This document shows, in pieces, positions 42,741 to 53,435 of a stretch of DNA of 64,000 nucleotides. The stretch comes from Bufo bufo (Eukaryota; Chordata; Amphibia; Anura; Bufonidae): positions 445,684,837 to 445,748,836 of the forward strand of contig NC_053392.1 in the NCBI RefSeq assembly GCF_905171765.1, written 5' to 3'. Within the stretch, counting starts at the first letter, position 1, and each line of letters begins with the position of its first letter. The notes beneath the pieces were generated by a model. That model was not told the DNA's origin. It saw only the letters and a program-made list of their open reading frames with translations, and made no database searches. The translations under genes were made by a program, and so were the position numbers.

Positions 42741-43032
42741 TCCAATTGATATTGGTTAATTTTTAATTATTATTTTTTTTTTTATTCATTTCCCTATCCA
42801 CATTTGTTTGCAGGGGATTTACCTACATTTAGCTGCCTTTTGCAGCCCTCTAGCCGTTTCCTGGGCTATTTTACAGCCTTTTTAGTGCCGAAAAGTTCGG
42901 GTCCCCATTGACTTCAATGGGGTTCTGGTTCGGGGCGAAGTTCGGGTCGAGTTCGGATCCCGAACCCGAACATTTTCGGGAAGTTCGGCCAAACTTCTCG
43001 AACCAGAACATCCAGGTGTTCGGTCAACTCTA
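42741..43032 (+). other. hAT 1 3' terminal region
   Basis: Counterpart of 21692-21999 in reverse orientation: a TTTGTTTGCAGGGGATTTACC block, a CCCCATTGACTTCAATGGGG palindrome, then GTTCGGG/CGAACCC motifs and the terminal tip at 43032. Confidence 0.75.
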
Positions 43033-43100
43033 CCCATGACACATCCATCAGGTGGTACAGGACAGCCAATTGAAAAGTTTCAGCACATGGACATACCCCC

Positions 43101-43110
43101 TATAAATAGA
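43101..43110 (+). promoter_or_regulatory. TATA box of the old hAT element
   Basis: CCCCTATAAATAGACC, followed 45 bp later by CAGTGTAGGGAGAGG, a segment shared with the hAT 1 5' region near 16830, where it also follows the TATA-like box. Confidence 0.55.
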
Positions 43111-43348
43111 CCTGATCTGGCCACCATTTTACATTCAGTCTTTTGTCAGTGTAGGGAGAGGTTGCTGTGTGGAGCAGGGACACAAATCGCTAGCTAATAG
43201 GGCCACAAAAGTCCTTTTAAGGACTGATATAGGTGTACTATTGATAGGTGTAATCCAGAGGGGTGTAATACACTTATATGGAACTAGTGCAGCACCTGCC
43301 ATATACATAGGCTTGCATTTGTTCCCCTTTTCCCAACAGCTTGGCCAG

Positions 43349-43617
43349 TGAGACTCCTGCTCCTCCGTGCCTAGGAGGAGTAGGTCGTCTTACCCTGACT
43401 CCTAGCGCAGGGACCGGACGGAGGGTGAGTTAGGGATCCGAGGTTCCTGCGCATGGGTCCTCCTACCTTTAAGGTCGGCCCATGCAGTTAGGAGTTAGGG
43501 TCAGGGTAGGGACGCTGTTAGGAGGTGACCTGTTCCCTATCCTGTTCTCCTGGCTGAGCAGCCATAACATCACCCGGCACGCACGGCTGAGGATTTCCCC
43601 CATCCTCAGCCGTGACA
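43349..43617. repeat. LTR-like 269-bp insert
   Basis: Starts TGAGACTCC and ends CCGTGACA (TG...CA). It contains a perfect 12-bp-arm hairpin (ACGGCTGAGGAT...ATCCTCAGCCGT) just before its right end. Flanking five bases (GCCAG and GCGAC) do not match well. It may be a solo LTR with eroded flanks. Confidence 0.3.
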
Positions 43618-43624
43618 GCGACAT

Positions 43625-44118
43625 GTGAATATATCTCTGGCACACAGTGTCGGTGCCAAGATGCATCTGACCAAAGACACGTGGTCTAGCAAACACGGGC
43701 AGGGAAGGTACATAACTTTGACTGCCCATTGGGTGAACCTTCTGACGGCCGTCAAGCATGCAACCCGTAGCACCAGTGTAGATTTGGTCTTACCGCCATG
43801 GATTGCATGCAGGCCTGCCTCTTCTTCTCCTCCTCCTACTCCATCCTCCCTCTCCTCCTCAGCTGGCTCCTTCTTTTCCGATGCTACCGTCTCTTCCGCT
43901 GCGCCCCCCAAGATCCGATTTCCTAGAACGTATTCGACGTGCCAGGTGAGACGTTGCCATAATGTGCTGCATCTGTTGTGCCTGGAAGCCAAGAGCCACA
44001 CCGGTCTTGCACTCCTTTCAGCTTTGCGGTCACAGGCAGATCAATGGCTAACTCCGCTTAATTTGACAGTTGGTAAAGTGGTGTGCGACAACGGTGCCAA
44101 TCTGCCATCAAAATGTGG
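43625..44118 (+). pseudogene. Old hAT transposase core fragment
   Basis: The frame reads HLTKDTWSSKHGQGRYITLTAHW (first catalytic Asp) and later VVCDNGAN (second Asp). Both correspond to the core of the hAT 2 transposase but are clearly diverged. BED finger and hATC domain are missing. It breaks off at 44118. Confidence 0.75.
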
Positions 44119-44576
44119 TTAAGAGCATGGCAAGGGCTCTGCAAACAAAAGTGGATAGGGAAATGACTTTAAATAACATAAAATACGTAAAAATTAAAAA
44201 ACAATGATCTTGATCTAGGAGGACGAGGTCCATATGGAGTAGGAGGTTGAGGAGGCGGTGGATGTGGCGGTGCTGGTGGAACCTGCGGTGGAGGAGGAGG
44301 AGGAGGAGGTAGCCTACACTGCTTTTTGGTTTTAATTTATTTTTATTTTTTTTAATTAGGGTACACCTCAAAACATTGGGAAATATAACCTGTGATGAAC
44401 CCCTCCAGTCATGCTAAACACAGGTTTAGACAATACACTGGATGCAGGGCAGGCCAGCACCTCCAAGGCGTAAAGGGCAAGCTCAGGCCATGTGCCCAAT
44501 TTGGAGACCCAGAAGTTGCAGGGGACAGAACCATCAGTCAGTTCGTGTAGGCGTGTGCAAACATGCTGCCCCACCA
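44119..44576 (-). pseudogene. hAT transposase C-terminal fragment
   Basis: Minus strand: LHELTDGSVPCNFWVSKLGTWPELALYALEVL and a degraded SVLSKPVFS, part of the hATC domain, with a broken end. The 3' UTR with a GGAGG-rich stretch (44220-44320) is like that at 48121-48240 of hAT 3. Cut at 44576 by 18S-like sequence. Confidence 0.65.
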
Positions 44577-44905
44577 TATCGCACGTCCCCGTGATATTCA
44601 CGATCCAATTGGATATCTGCTCAACTTTCGATGTTCTTTTCTGCACCTACCATGTTGATCACGGTTAGCGGCGAATCAGGGTTCCACCCCGGAGAGGGAG
44701 TGTGAGAAAGAGAGACCACATCCAAGGGAGATTAATGGATGAAATTTAATTGTGATCGAGCGGAAATGTGGGAGAAGTTATTAAAACGGAAGAATTGAAG
44801 GAAAGTGCGGCAATTACCCACTCCCGACTCGGGGAGGTAGTGACGATCAATAACAATACAGGACTCTTAAGATGCCTTGTTATTGGAATGATTAATAAAA
44901 AATTA
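44577..44905 (+). pseudogene. 18S rRNA-derived segment, copy 1
   Basis: Several blocks match eukaryotic 18S rRNA from its 5' domain in correct order: TCGCACGTCCCCGTGA, TCAACTTTCGATG, CTACCATGTTGATCACGG, GAATCAGGGTTC, CCGGAGAGGGAG, CCACATCCAAGG, then AATTACCCACTCCCGACTCG, GGGGAGGTAGTGACG and AATAACAATACAGGACTCTT. Between CCAAGG and AATTACCC about 65 bp are foreign to 18S. It has many substitutions, so it is a non-functional derivative. Confidence 0.8.
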
Positions 44906-44964
44906 TAGGGAATGTCACTGGGGTATTTTGGATTTGGCAACGTTAGCCAGGAGAGGCCTGCTGC

Positions 44965-45236
44965 CGCTTTGTTGACTCTAGATAACTTCTGCCTGATTGC
45001 ACGTCCCTGTGATGTCCACCATCCATTTGGATATCTTCTCTATCAACTTTAGATGTTGTTTTCTGAGCCTACCATGTTGATCACGGTGAATCAGGGTTCC
45101 ACGCCGGAGAGGGAGCGAGAGAAAGAGAGACCTCATTCAAGGGAGGTCAATGGCTGCAATGGGATGAAGCAGAATTGTGGGACAAATTATTAAAGCAGAA
45201 GGATCGAATGAAAGGGCCAATTAAAGACGAATTTTA
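44965..45236 (+). pseudogene. 18S rRNA-derived segment, copy 2
   Basis: A second, more diverged copy of the same region: GACTCTAGATAAC, GCACGTCCCTGTGA, TATCAACTTTAGATG, CTACCATGTTGATCACGG, CCGGAGAGGGAG. It starts further 5' in 18S than copy 1. It contains the same foreign block after the CAAGG motif, so both copies come from one 18S-derived repeat family, not from separate rDNA hits. Confidence 0.75.
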
Positions 45237-45693
45237 GAAATTTAACCGCCCCCGGACTGCCTAACGCAGGATCGCGTTCCGGAGGCGGCAGCTCTGCGCA
45301 GAGTCACGCATATACGCATCATCTCGCGAGACGTGAGATTTCCTGTGAACGCGCGCACACAGGATCGGAAGGTAAACGAGTGGATCTCCAGCCTGCCAGC
45401 GGCGATCGTTCGCTGGCAGGCTGGAGATGCGATTTTGTTAACCCCTAACAGGTATATTAGGCGCTGTTTTGATAGCAGCGTCTAATATACCTGCTACCTG
45501 GTCCTCTGGTGGTCCCTTTTGTTTGGATCGACCACCAGAGGACACAGGCAGCTCAGTAATAAGTAGCACCAAACACCACTACACTACACCCCCCCCTGTC
45601 ACTTATTAACCCCTGATCACCCCTGATCACCCCATATAGACTCCCTGATCACCCCCCTGTCATTGATCACCCCCCTGTCATTGATCACCCCCT

Positions 45694-46390
45694 TGTAAGG
45701 CTCCATTCAGACATCCGTATGTTTTTTACGGATCCACGGATACATGGATCTGATCCGCAAAACACATACAGACATCTGAATGGAGCCTTACAGGGGGGTG
45801 ATCACCCCATATAGACTCCCTGATCACCCCCCTGTCATTGATCACCCCCCTGTAAGGCTCCATTCAGACGTCCGTATGTTTTTTACGGATCCACGGATAC
45901 ATGGATCGGATCCGCAAAACACATACGGACATCTGAATGGAGCCTTATAAGGGGGTGATCAATGACAGGGGGGTGATCACCCCATATAGACTCCCTGATC
46001 ACTCCCCTGTCATTGATCACCCCCCTGTAAGGCTCCATTCAGACGTCCGTATGTTTTTTACGGATCCACAGATACATGGATCGGATCCGCAAAACACATA
46101 CAGACGTCTGAATGGAGCCTTACAGGGGGGTGATCACCCCATATAGACTCCCTGATCACCCCCCTGTCATTGATCACCCCCCTGTAAGGCTCCATTCAGA
46201 TGTCCGTATGTTTTTTACGGATACATGGATCGGATCCGCAAAACACATACGGACATCTGAATGTAGCCTTATAGGGGGGTGATCAATGACAGGGGGGTGA
46301 TCACCCCATATAGACTCCCTGATCACACCCCTGTCATTGATCACCCCCCTGTCATTGATCACCCCCCTGTAAGGCTCCATTCAGACATTT
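45694..46390. repeat. Tandem array of about 100-bp palindromes
   Basis: Each palindrome runs TGTAAGGCTCCATTCAGAC...GTCTGAATGGAGCCTTACA with a centre in ACGGATCC...GGATCCGC. Palindromes start near 45694, 45852, 46027 and 46182, with a partial one near 46370. They are separated by short CCCCCTGTCATTGATCA repeats. Units are alike enough to suggest recent amplification. Confidence 0.8.
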
Positions 46391-46917
46391 TTTTGGCCCA
46401 AGTTAGCGGAAATTTTTTATTTATTTATTTTTCTTACAAAGTCTCATATTCCACTAACTTGTGTCAAAAAATAAAATCTCACATGAACTCACCATACCCC
46501 TCACGGAATCCAAATGCGTAAAATTTTTTGGCCATTTATATTCCAGACTTCTTCTCACGCTTTAGGGCCCCTAAAATGCCAGGGCAGTATAAATACCCCA
46601 CATGTGACCTCATTTCGGAAAGAAGACACCCCAAGGTATTCCGTAAGGAACATATTGAGTCCATGAAAGATTTAAATTTTTGTCTCAAGTTAGCGGAAAG
46701 GGAGACTTTGTGAGAAAAAACAAAAAAAAATCAATTTCCGCTAACTTGTGCCAAAAAAATAAAATTTCCATGAACTCGCCATGCCACTCATTGAATACCT
46801 TGGGGTGTCTTCTTTCCAAAATGGGGTCACATGTGGGGTATTTATACTGCCCTGGCATTTTAGGGGCCCTAAAGCGTGAGAAGAAGTCTGGGATCCAAAT
46901 GTCTAAAAATGCCCTCA

Positions 46918-47260
46918 TAAAAGGAATGTGGGCCCATTTGCGCATCTAGGCTGCAAAAAAGTGTCACACATGTGGTATTACCGTACTCAGGAGAAGTTGG
47001 GCAATGTGTTTTGGGGTGTCATTTTACATATACCCATGCTGGGTGAGATAAATATCTTGGTCAAATGCCAACTTTATATATATATATATAAAAAAAAAAG
47101 TTGTCTTTTGCCGAGATATTTCTCTCACCCAGCATGAGTATATGTAAAAAGACACCCCAAAACACATTGCCCAACTTCTCCTGAGTACGGCGATACCACA
47201 TGTGTGACACTTTTTTGCAGCCTATGTGGGCAAAGGGGCCCACATTCCAAAGAGCACCTT
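46918..47260. repeat. Long imperfect hairpin
   Basis: AATGTGGGCCCATTTG...CTGCAAAAAAGTGTCACACATGTGGTA on the left pairs with its reverse complement ending at 47250. The loop is a (TA)n and A-run at about 47075-47100. Confidence 0.8.
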
Positions 47261-47439
47261 TAGGATTTCAGAGGTCATTTTTTACACATTTTGATTTCAA
47301 ACTACTTACCACACATTAGGGCCCCTAGAATTCCAGGGCAGTATAACTACCCCACAAGTGACCCCATTTTGGAAAGAAGACACCCCAAGGTATTCCGTGA
47401 GGGGCATGGCGAGTTCCTAGAATTTTGTATTTTTTGTCA

Positions 47440-48100
47440 CATTTTTTGCAGAGTAGGGGTTTTTCATCGCCAGAAATGGGTTAATGTCACCCACCCATGG
47501 AACAAATTATTTAAAAAAAATTCTTTCCCTGTCACCTATGCAGAGCAGGGGTTTATTCACGTACAAAATTTTAAAATGTCAACCCAAGAATGTAACAAAA
47601 AAATTTGTGAAATTTATTAACCTGTCTACTAGGTAGAGCAAGGGTCTATGACAGAAAAAAATTGTTTATTGTCACCCAAAAATGTAAAAGAACAATTTGT
47701 GAAATTTATTAAGCTGTCAACTAGGTAGAGGAAGGGTATATTACAGGCAAAAATTGGTTAATTTCACCCAAAAATGTAACAGATAAATTAGTGTTTTTTT
47801 TTTTGCCTGTCTAATAGTTATAGCAGTGGTATATCACACCCAAAAATTGGTGAATTTCACCCAAAAATGTAACAGACAAATTTGTGAATTTTTTTAACCT
47901 GTCTACTAGGTATAGCAGTAGTATATCACACCCAAAAATTGCTGAATTTCATCCTAAAATGTAACAGACAAATTAGTGAAATTTTTTACCTGTCTACTAG
48001 GTATAGCCGTGGTATATCACACCCAAACATTGGTGAATCTCACTTGAAAATTTAACAGACAAATTAGTGAAATTACATAAAATAAAATAAAATACTTACA
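47440..48100 (-). repeat. About 91-bp tandem repeat, hAT 3 3' region
   Basis: Units of the form CCTGTCTACTAGGTATAGCAGTGGTATATCACACCCAAAAATT recur near 47540, 47634, 47724, 47819, 47910 and 48002, increasingly diverged to the left. Confidence 0.75.
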
Positions 48101-48330
48101 AATAAAAAAAAATACTTGATTTATGAGGTGGAGGTCCATATGGAGTAGGAGTTTGAGGAGGCGGTGGACGTAGCGGTGTAGGTGGAAGCAGTGGTGGAGG
48201 AGGACGAGGTAGCCAACACTGTTTTTTTAATTTTTTTATTTGGATACACTTCAAAAGAGTGTGAAATATCCAAAAGAATGAGCAATTGCGCTGTAGTATA
48301 ACAATGGCTGGTTAAGGCCGGCATATATGT

Positions 48331-51220
48331 CTATTCTGCACAAGGTATGGACAAGTCCTGTGGGATCCATGCCTGGTTCATTTTAATGAATGTGAGCTTG
48401 TCCACATTGGCTGTGGACATGCGGCTGCACTTGTCTGTGATAAAGCCCCCTGCCGTGCTAAACACACGTTTAGATAATACACTGGCTGCAGGGCGTAAAG
48501 GGCAAGCTAAGGCCATGTGCCCAATTTGGAGACCCAGAAGTTGAAGGGGGCAGACCCATCATTCAGTACGTGTAGGCGTGTACACACATATTGGTGAAAT
48601 GCACTGCAGCATGTAATCGGCTCATGTGTGCCAGGCTGCCCAGAGGCAACAAATAGCTGTTCTCTGTGGGAGGTGTATCGTCTGTTTCCTCTGTATCCAC
48701 CCATCCACGCACTAGTGATGGCCATGACCTGGTCTGGGTGCCACCCTGCTGTGAACATGGTTCCTCCTCCTCCATCTCCTCCTCCTCATCCTCCACCTCC
48801 TTATCCTCCAGAACTGTGCCCTGGCTGGACAATTGTGTACCTGGTGTTTGTGGGTGTAGGAACCCACCCTCGGAGCCACTTGTGAATGAATGGCCGGAAA
48901 ATCAACAAAATGATCCCTCTTCCTCCTCCTCCTCCTGTGCCACATGCTCTCCCATCATCGCCAGCAGCATTTTTAGAAAGAGGCATAGAAGTGGGATAGC
49001 AACCCTGAGAGCCATGTTGGTGGAGTACTCGAAACAGCGCAACAAGGAACACAGGTCTCGCATGGAGGCCCAGTCATTGGTGGTGAAGTGGTGCTGTTCC
49101 GCAGAGCGACTCACCCGTCCGTGCTGCAGCTGAAGCTCCACTATTGCCTGCTGCTGCTCGCACAATCTGGCCAGCATGTGCAAAGTGGAGTTCCACCTTG
49201 TGGGCATGTCGCATATGAGGCAATGAGCGGGAAGGCCGAAGTTACGCTGCAGCACTGACAGGTGAGCAGCAGCAGGGTGAAAACGCCGAAAGCGCGCACA
49301 GACGGCCCGCACTTTATGCAGCAGCTCTGACATATCTGGGTAATTTTTAAGGAATCTCTGCACCATCAAATTCAGCACATGCACCAGGCAAGGGATGTGC
49401 GTCAAACCGGCTAGTCCCAGAGCTGCTACAAGATTTTGCCCATTATCACACACTGCCGGGCTTCAGGCTCACTGGCACCAACCACTCATCGGTCTGTTGT
49501 TCAAGGCCCGTCCACAGCTCCTGCGCGGTGTGGGATTTGTCCCCCAAACAGATAAGTTTTAAAACTGCCTGCTGTTGTTTACCCCTGGCTGTGCTGAAGT
49601 TGGTGGTGAAGGTGTTACGCTGACCGGATGAGGAGGCGGTAAAGGATAAGGAAGCAGAGTAGGAGGAGGAAACAACAGGAGGCAAACTGAAGCGCCCTGC
49701 AATCCTCGGTGGTGGAAGGACATGCACAAAACTGCTATCCGCCTCAGGCCCAGCCGAGATATAATGGCCCTGACCGTGCTTACTGGTCCACGTATCCGTA
49801 GTGAGGTGCACCTTGCCACAGATGACGTTGCGCAGTGCACACCTGATTTTGTCCCCTACTTAGTTGTGCAGGAAAGGGATGGCTCGTCTGGAAAAGTAGC
49901 GGCGGCTGGGCACGACGTACTGTGGGACAGCCACCGCTACAAGGCCTTTAAAACTATTCGTCTCCACCAGACGGAATGACAGCATTTCAAAGGCCAGTAA
50001 TTTAGAAATGCTGGCATTCAGGGCCAGGGATCGCGGGTGGGTAGGGGGCTACTTCCTCTTCCGCTCCAGTGTTTGGGAGATGGAGAGCTGAACGCTTCCG
50101 TGGGACATTGTGGAGACTTGGTGACCCAGGTGTTGGTGTTGCTGGCAGATCCTCTGCTTGCGGGGTGGCAGGTGGCACTGCCACTCCAGAGGTGAATGAA
50201 GAGGCCGAGACTGCAGCAGAAGAGGAAGCAGGAGGAGCCAGAAACCTTTCTTGGTTTTTGAGGTGTCTACTCCACTGCAGTTCGTGCTTTGCACTTAAAT
50301 GCCTGGTCATGCAGGTTGTGCTCAGGTTGAGAACGTTTATTCCTCGCTTCAGGCTCTGATTGCACAGCGTGCAAACCACTCGTTGTCTTGTCGTCAGCAC
50401 ATTGTCTGAAGAAATGCCACGCCAGGGAACTCCTTGGATCTGACTTTGGTGTGCTCGGTCCCTTGCTGCGGTGGGCAGTAGCAGGCGTACTGTCTAGAGG
50501 ACGGCCACTCCGCATTTGCACCCTGCTCCCTCTTCAGCTGTGCTGGTGGCTCTGTGCTACCACCGCCTCTTCCTCCGAACTACATAGGTCACTCGCATGA
50601 CCTTGATTCCATGTGGGGTCGACGATCTCATCGTCCTCCACCCAGTCTTCACCCCTGCCTTCCTTGTCGGTCTGCACACTTTCGAAAGCCCCAGCAGTTG
50701 GCACCTGTGTTTCGTCATCATCCGAGACTTGCAGCGATAGTCCTCCCATGTACTCATCTTGAAAGATAAGTGGTTGGGCATTGGTGCACTCAATCTCTTC
50801 CACTTCTGGGGCAGGGCTAGGTGGATGGCCCTGGGAAACCCTGCTAACAGAGTCATCAAAAAGCTGCATGACTTGGGGCTCAGGGGGTGAGGTGAAAGAC
50901 TGATGGACATCGGCTGCAGGTGCCAACTGTGGTCTTTCAGCAGGAGACTGGGTGGGAGACAATGTGAAGGAACTGGATCCACTTTCAACAACCCAATCTA
51001 CTATTGCCTGTACTGGTTCAGGTCTCACCATTCGTAGAGCCGCTTTAGGCCCGACCAAATACCGCTGCAGGTTCTGTCGCTACTCGCACCTGAGGAATGG
51101 CTTTTTACTTGTGCGTGTAGCTGGCACAGATCGACCACATCCTCTCCCTGCAACAGGAGCCCCACCAGCAGCACGACGACCAGGGCCACGTCCATTATTT
51201 GACAATCTCCTCATATTTCT
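48331..51220 (-). pseudogene. hAT 3 transposase, broken
   Basis: From 51220 down: Arg/Gly-rich N terminus; QNLQRYLVGPKAALRMVRPE at about 51060; acidic region; BED finger near 50390-50280 (VCTLCNQSLKRG...TRHLSAKH); core TTDTWTSKHGQGHYI near 49800 and CDNGQNLVAALGLAG near 49450; acidic linker; then hATC with SVLSKRVFSTAGG and NVDKLTFIKMN up to 48336. Frame breaks lie near 50530, 50400, 50000, 49860, 49450, 48900 and 48600. Near 48600 about 500 bp are missing relative to hAT 2 (between the MLQC and HFTN motifs). A smaller loss occurs at the LEVLACP motif. Confidence 0.8.
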
Positions 51221-51284
51221 CTAATTTAGGATCTTGCCCTAAATGGGTGTTTAATTAATAGTAGAATAGAACGACATTATGCAA

Positions 51285-52060
51285 AGGGTGTATCTCACAC
51301 GGCCTGAACCAGAATAGGCCTCAATTAAAGATTTGTTTGCCTAAAATTGCTGTATTTCAATTACCTGAATCAAACCCCTGTATTTAAAGGGTGTATCTCA
51401 CACGGCCTGAAACAGACTAGGCCTCAATTAAAGATTTGTTTGCCCAAAATGGTTGTATTTCAAATACCTGAATCAAACCCCTGTATTTAAAGGGTGTATC
51501 TCACACGGCCTGAACCAGAATAGGGCTCAATTAAAGATTTGTTTGCCCAAAATGGCTGTATTTCAAATACCTGAATCAAACCCCTTTATTTAAAGGGTGT
51601 ATCTCACACGGCCTGAAACAGACTAGGCCTCAATCAAAGATTTGTGCACCAAATGGTGGTATTTCAAATGATGGAATATAACCCAAATGTATAAAGGTTG
51701 TATCTCACAATGACATATGCAGCAAAGGCTGCCAAATAAACCTTTTTTGCCCAAACGGGTGTTTGTTTATTAAATGAATATGGCAGCAGTATATAACCCT
51801 GGAATTTCAAACGTCAAGATGCTGCAAGGCCTGAAATATTGTGTATTTTGCCCCAAAAATTGTGTTTTATTAATAGAAGAATATAAGCCCTGTATATACA
51901 GGGTGTATCTCACACGGCCTGACCCACACTAGGCCTCTATTATAGATTTGTGCACCAAATGGCAGTATTTTAAATATCTGAATATAACTCCTGTATATAC
52001 AGGGTGTATCTCACACGCCCTGATCCACACTAGGCCGCAATTAAATTTGTAGCAATGGCT
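51285..52060 (-). repeat. About 103-bp tandem repeat, hAT 3 5' region
   Basis: TATCTCACAC phases at 51291, 51393, 51497 and 51600, then degenerate units near 51700, 51905 and 52005. Confidence 0.8.
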
Positions 52061-52184
52061 GACAACTAAAAATGTTTTGCCCAAACGGGTGTTTGTTTAA
52101 TAACTGAATTTGACAGCAGTATATAACCCTGGAATTTCACACGTGCTGATGCTGCAAGGCCAGAAAAATAGTATAGTGGATTTT

Positions 52185-52810
52185 AAAAATCAAGAAAATT
52201 ATGGCTGTATTTCTAGCTTAAATTGCACACTGACTAATCCAGATGTTGTAGATTGCCAAAAAAGTGTTTTTTTGCTAACAGAATATGAAAGCTGTATATA
52301 TTAAACTTGAATTTAACACTTGCAGATCAGGAAAATTTTGTTTTTTGGCAAAAAAGTGTGTATTTAAAAACCCAGAGAATGATGGCTGTATTTCTAGCTT
52401 TAATTTCACACTGACTAATCCAGATGTTGTATATTGCCCAAAAAGTTTTTTGTTTTTTTGTAACAGAATATGAAACCTGTATATATTAAACTTGAATTTA
52501 ACACTTGCAGATCAGGAAAATAGTGTTTTTTGGCAAAAGAAAATAGTGTGTTTTTAAAACCCCAGAAAATGATGGCTGTATTTCTAGCTTAAATTGCACA
52601 CTGACTAATCCAGATGTTATATATTGCCAAAAAAGTGTTTTTTTGGTAACAGAATATGAAAGCTGTATGTATTAAACTTGAATTTAACACTTGCAGATCT
52701 GGAAAATAGTGGTTTTTGGCACAAAAAGTGTGTTTTTAAAACCCCAGAAAATGATGGCTGTATTTCTAGCTTAAATTGCACACTGACTAAGCCTGCAAAT
52801 GCACCAGATG
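52185..52810 (-). repeat. About 182-bp tandem repeat, hAT 3 5' region
   Basis: ATGGCTGTATTTCTAGC recurs near 52201, 52382, 52572 and 52754. Units contain T-runs of variable length, which accounts for the 181-190 bp spacing. Confidence 0.8.
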
Positions 52811-53128
52811 TTGTAAATTGCCCAAAAAAATGGTGATTTTCAATTCCTAAAAGCTCAGATGCAGTGGTGGTGCACTGAGCTTGCATAAAATGGCCGCCGC
52901 CGCCGACCACCTAACTGACTTATAAAAGTTATTTTTTTTCGGTCACTGGGCTCAGGGCAGGATAAAAAAATTGTGTCCTGCATCCACAAAACACAATTTA
53001 TGTAGATCACTTAGTTAGATTAAGGTTTTGCGCAAAGATTCAGTCATATTCTCTCCCTGAAATCACCAGCAGCATCCTCTCCCTACACCAAGCACAGCTG
53101 AGTGACGTGCAGTGCTATGTGACTCTAG

Positions 53129-53170
53129 CTTATATAGAGGCTGGGTCACATGCTACACTGGCCAATCACA
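53129..53170 (-). promoter_or_regulatory. Putative hAT 3 promoter
   Basis: Read on the minus strand: ATTGGC CCAAT box (53163), then CTATATAAGC TATA box (53131-53138). Same spacing as in hAT 1. The stretch CTGTGATTGGCCAGTG is shared with hAT 1. Confidence 0.55.
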
Positions 53171-53435
53171 GCCATGCTATTAGTAGGCATGGCTGTGATG
53201 TCTTCTAAGGCAGACAGTTAAACGCTTGTTGGTTGGCTGCTCTGCAGCCTTTCAAAAAGCGCCAAGAAAGCACCGAACCCGAAAGCAAACTTTTACTGAA
53301 ATGTTCAGGTTCGGGTCCGGGGTCCAAAAATCCTAAAGTTCGGTACAAACCCGAACTTTACAGTTCGGGTTCGCTCAACCCTATTCATTATACATATAAA
53401 TCACAGATTTTCTGCTTCATTAACAGACATTAAAC

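Larger units (their letters stand above)
16526..43032 (+). mobile_element. hAT transposon 1, ends 26.5 kb apart (nested)
   Basis: The left tip is TAGGGATGAGCGAAC at 16526. The right tip is the reverse complement of TAGAGTTGACCGAAC ending at 43032 (12 of 15 match). The perfect 8-bp duplication CCCATGAC lies at 16518-16525 and 43033-43040. Eight-base duplications and such tips are typical of hAT transposons. Its own parts are: 5' region 16526-17927, transposase relic 17928-20770, 120-bp minisatellite 20879-21448 continuing at 39395-39549 and 42435-42740, and 3' region to 43032. Everything else inside is younger insertions. Without them the element would be about 5.7 kb. Confidence 0.85.
43041..44118 (+). 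mobile_element. Old hAT element, continuation
   Basis: The sequence follows on from 16525 once hAT 1 is removed. It holds a promoter with TATAAATAG at 43101, a 5' UTR to about 43348, a 269-bp insert or filler, and a transposase core fragment from 43625. The 3' half is missing or replaced at 44118 by a minus-strand hAT fragment. Confidence 0.7.
45237..47430. mobile_element. Multi-hairpin repetitive element
   Basis: No protein. The segment is a chain of inverted repeats: perfect 18-bp arms at 45384-45428, an 18-bp pair at 45449-45493, a 14-bp pair at about 45502-45545, four tandem palindromes at 45694-46390, a long palindrome at 46535-46900 and another at 46918-47260, then a partial third copy of the 46535 block at 47310-47420. 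The left start is near AAATTTAACCGCCCCCGGAC. Ends and target duplication could not be fixed. Probably a non-autonomous DNA element of unknown superfamily. Confidence 0.55.
47440..53383 (-). mobile_element. hAT transposon 3 (minus)
   Basis: The 5' tip at 53383 is the complement of TAGGGTTGAGCGAAC, followed by TTCATTAT. Moving left: promoter, two tandem arrays (52810-51285), transposase relic (51220-48336), GGAGG-rich 3' UTR (48240-48121) and a 91-bp array (48100-47440). The 3' tip is missing; the multi-hairpin element abuts the array. It is related to hAT 1 and hAT 2 but with different subterminal arrays, so a sister family. Confidence 0.75.

Noticed and set aside
44577..45236. Functional rRNA gene
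   Set aside because: Short, heavily substituted, with foreign sequence inside and hAT debris around it.
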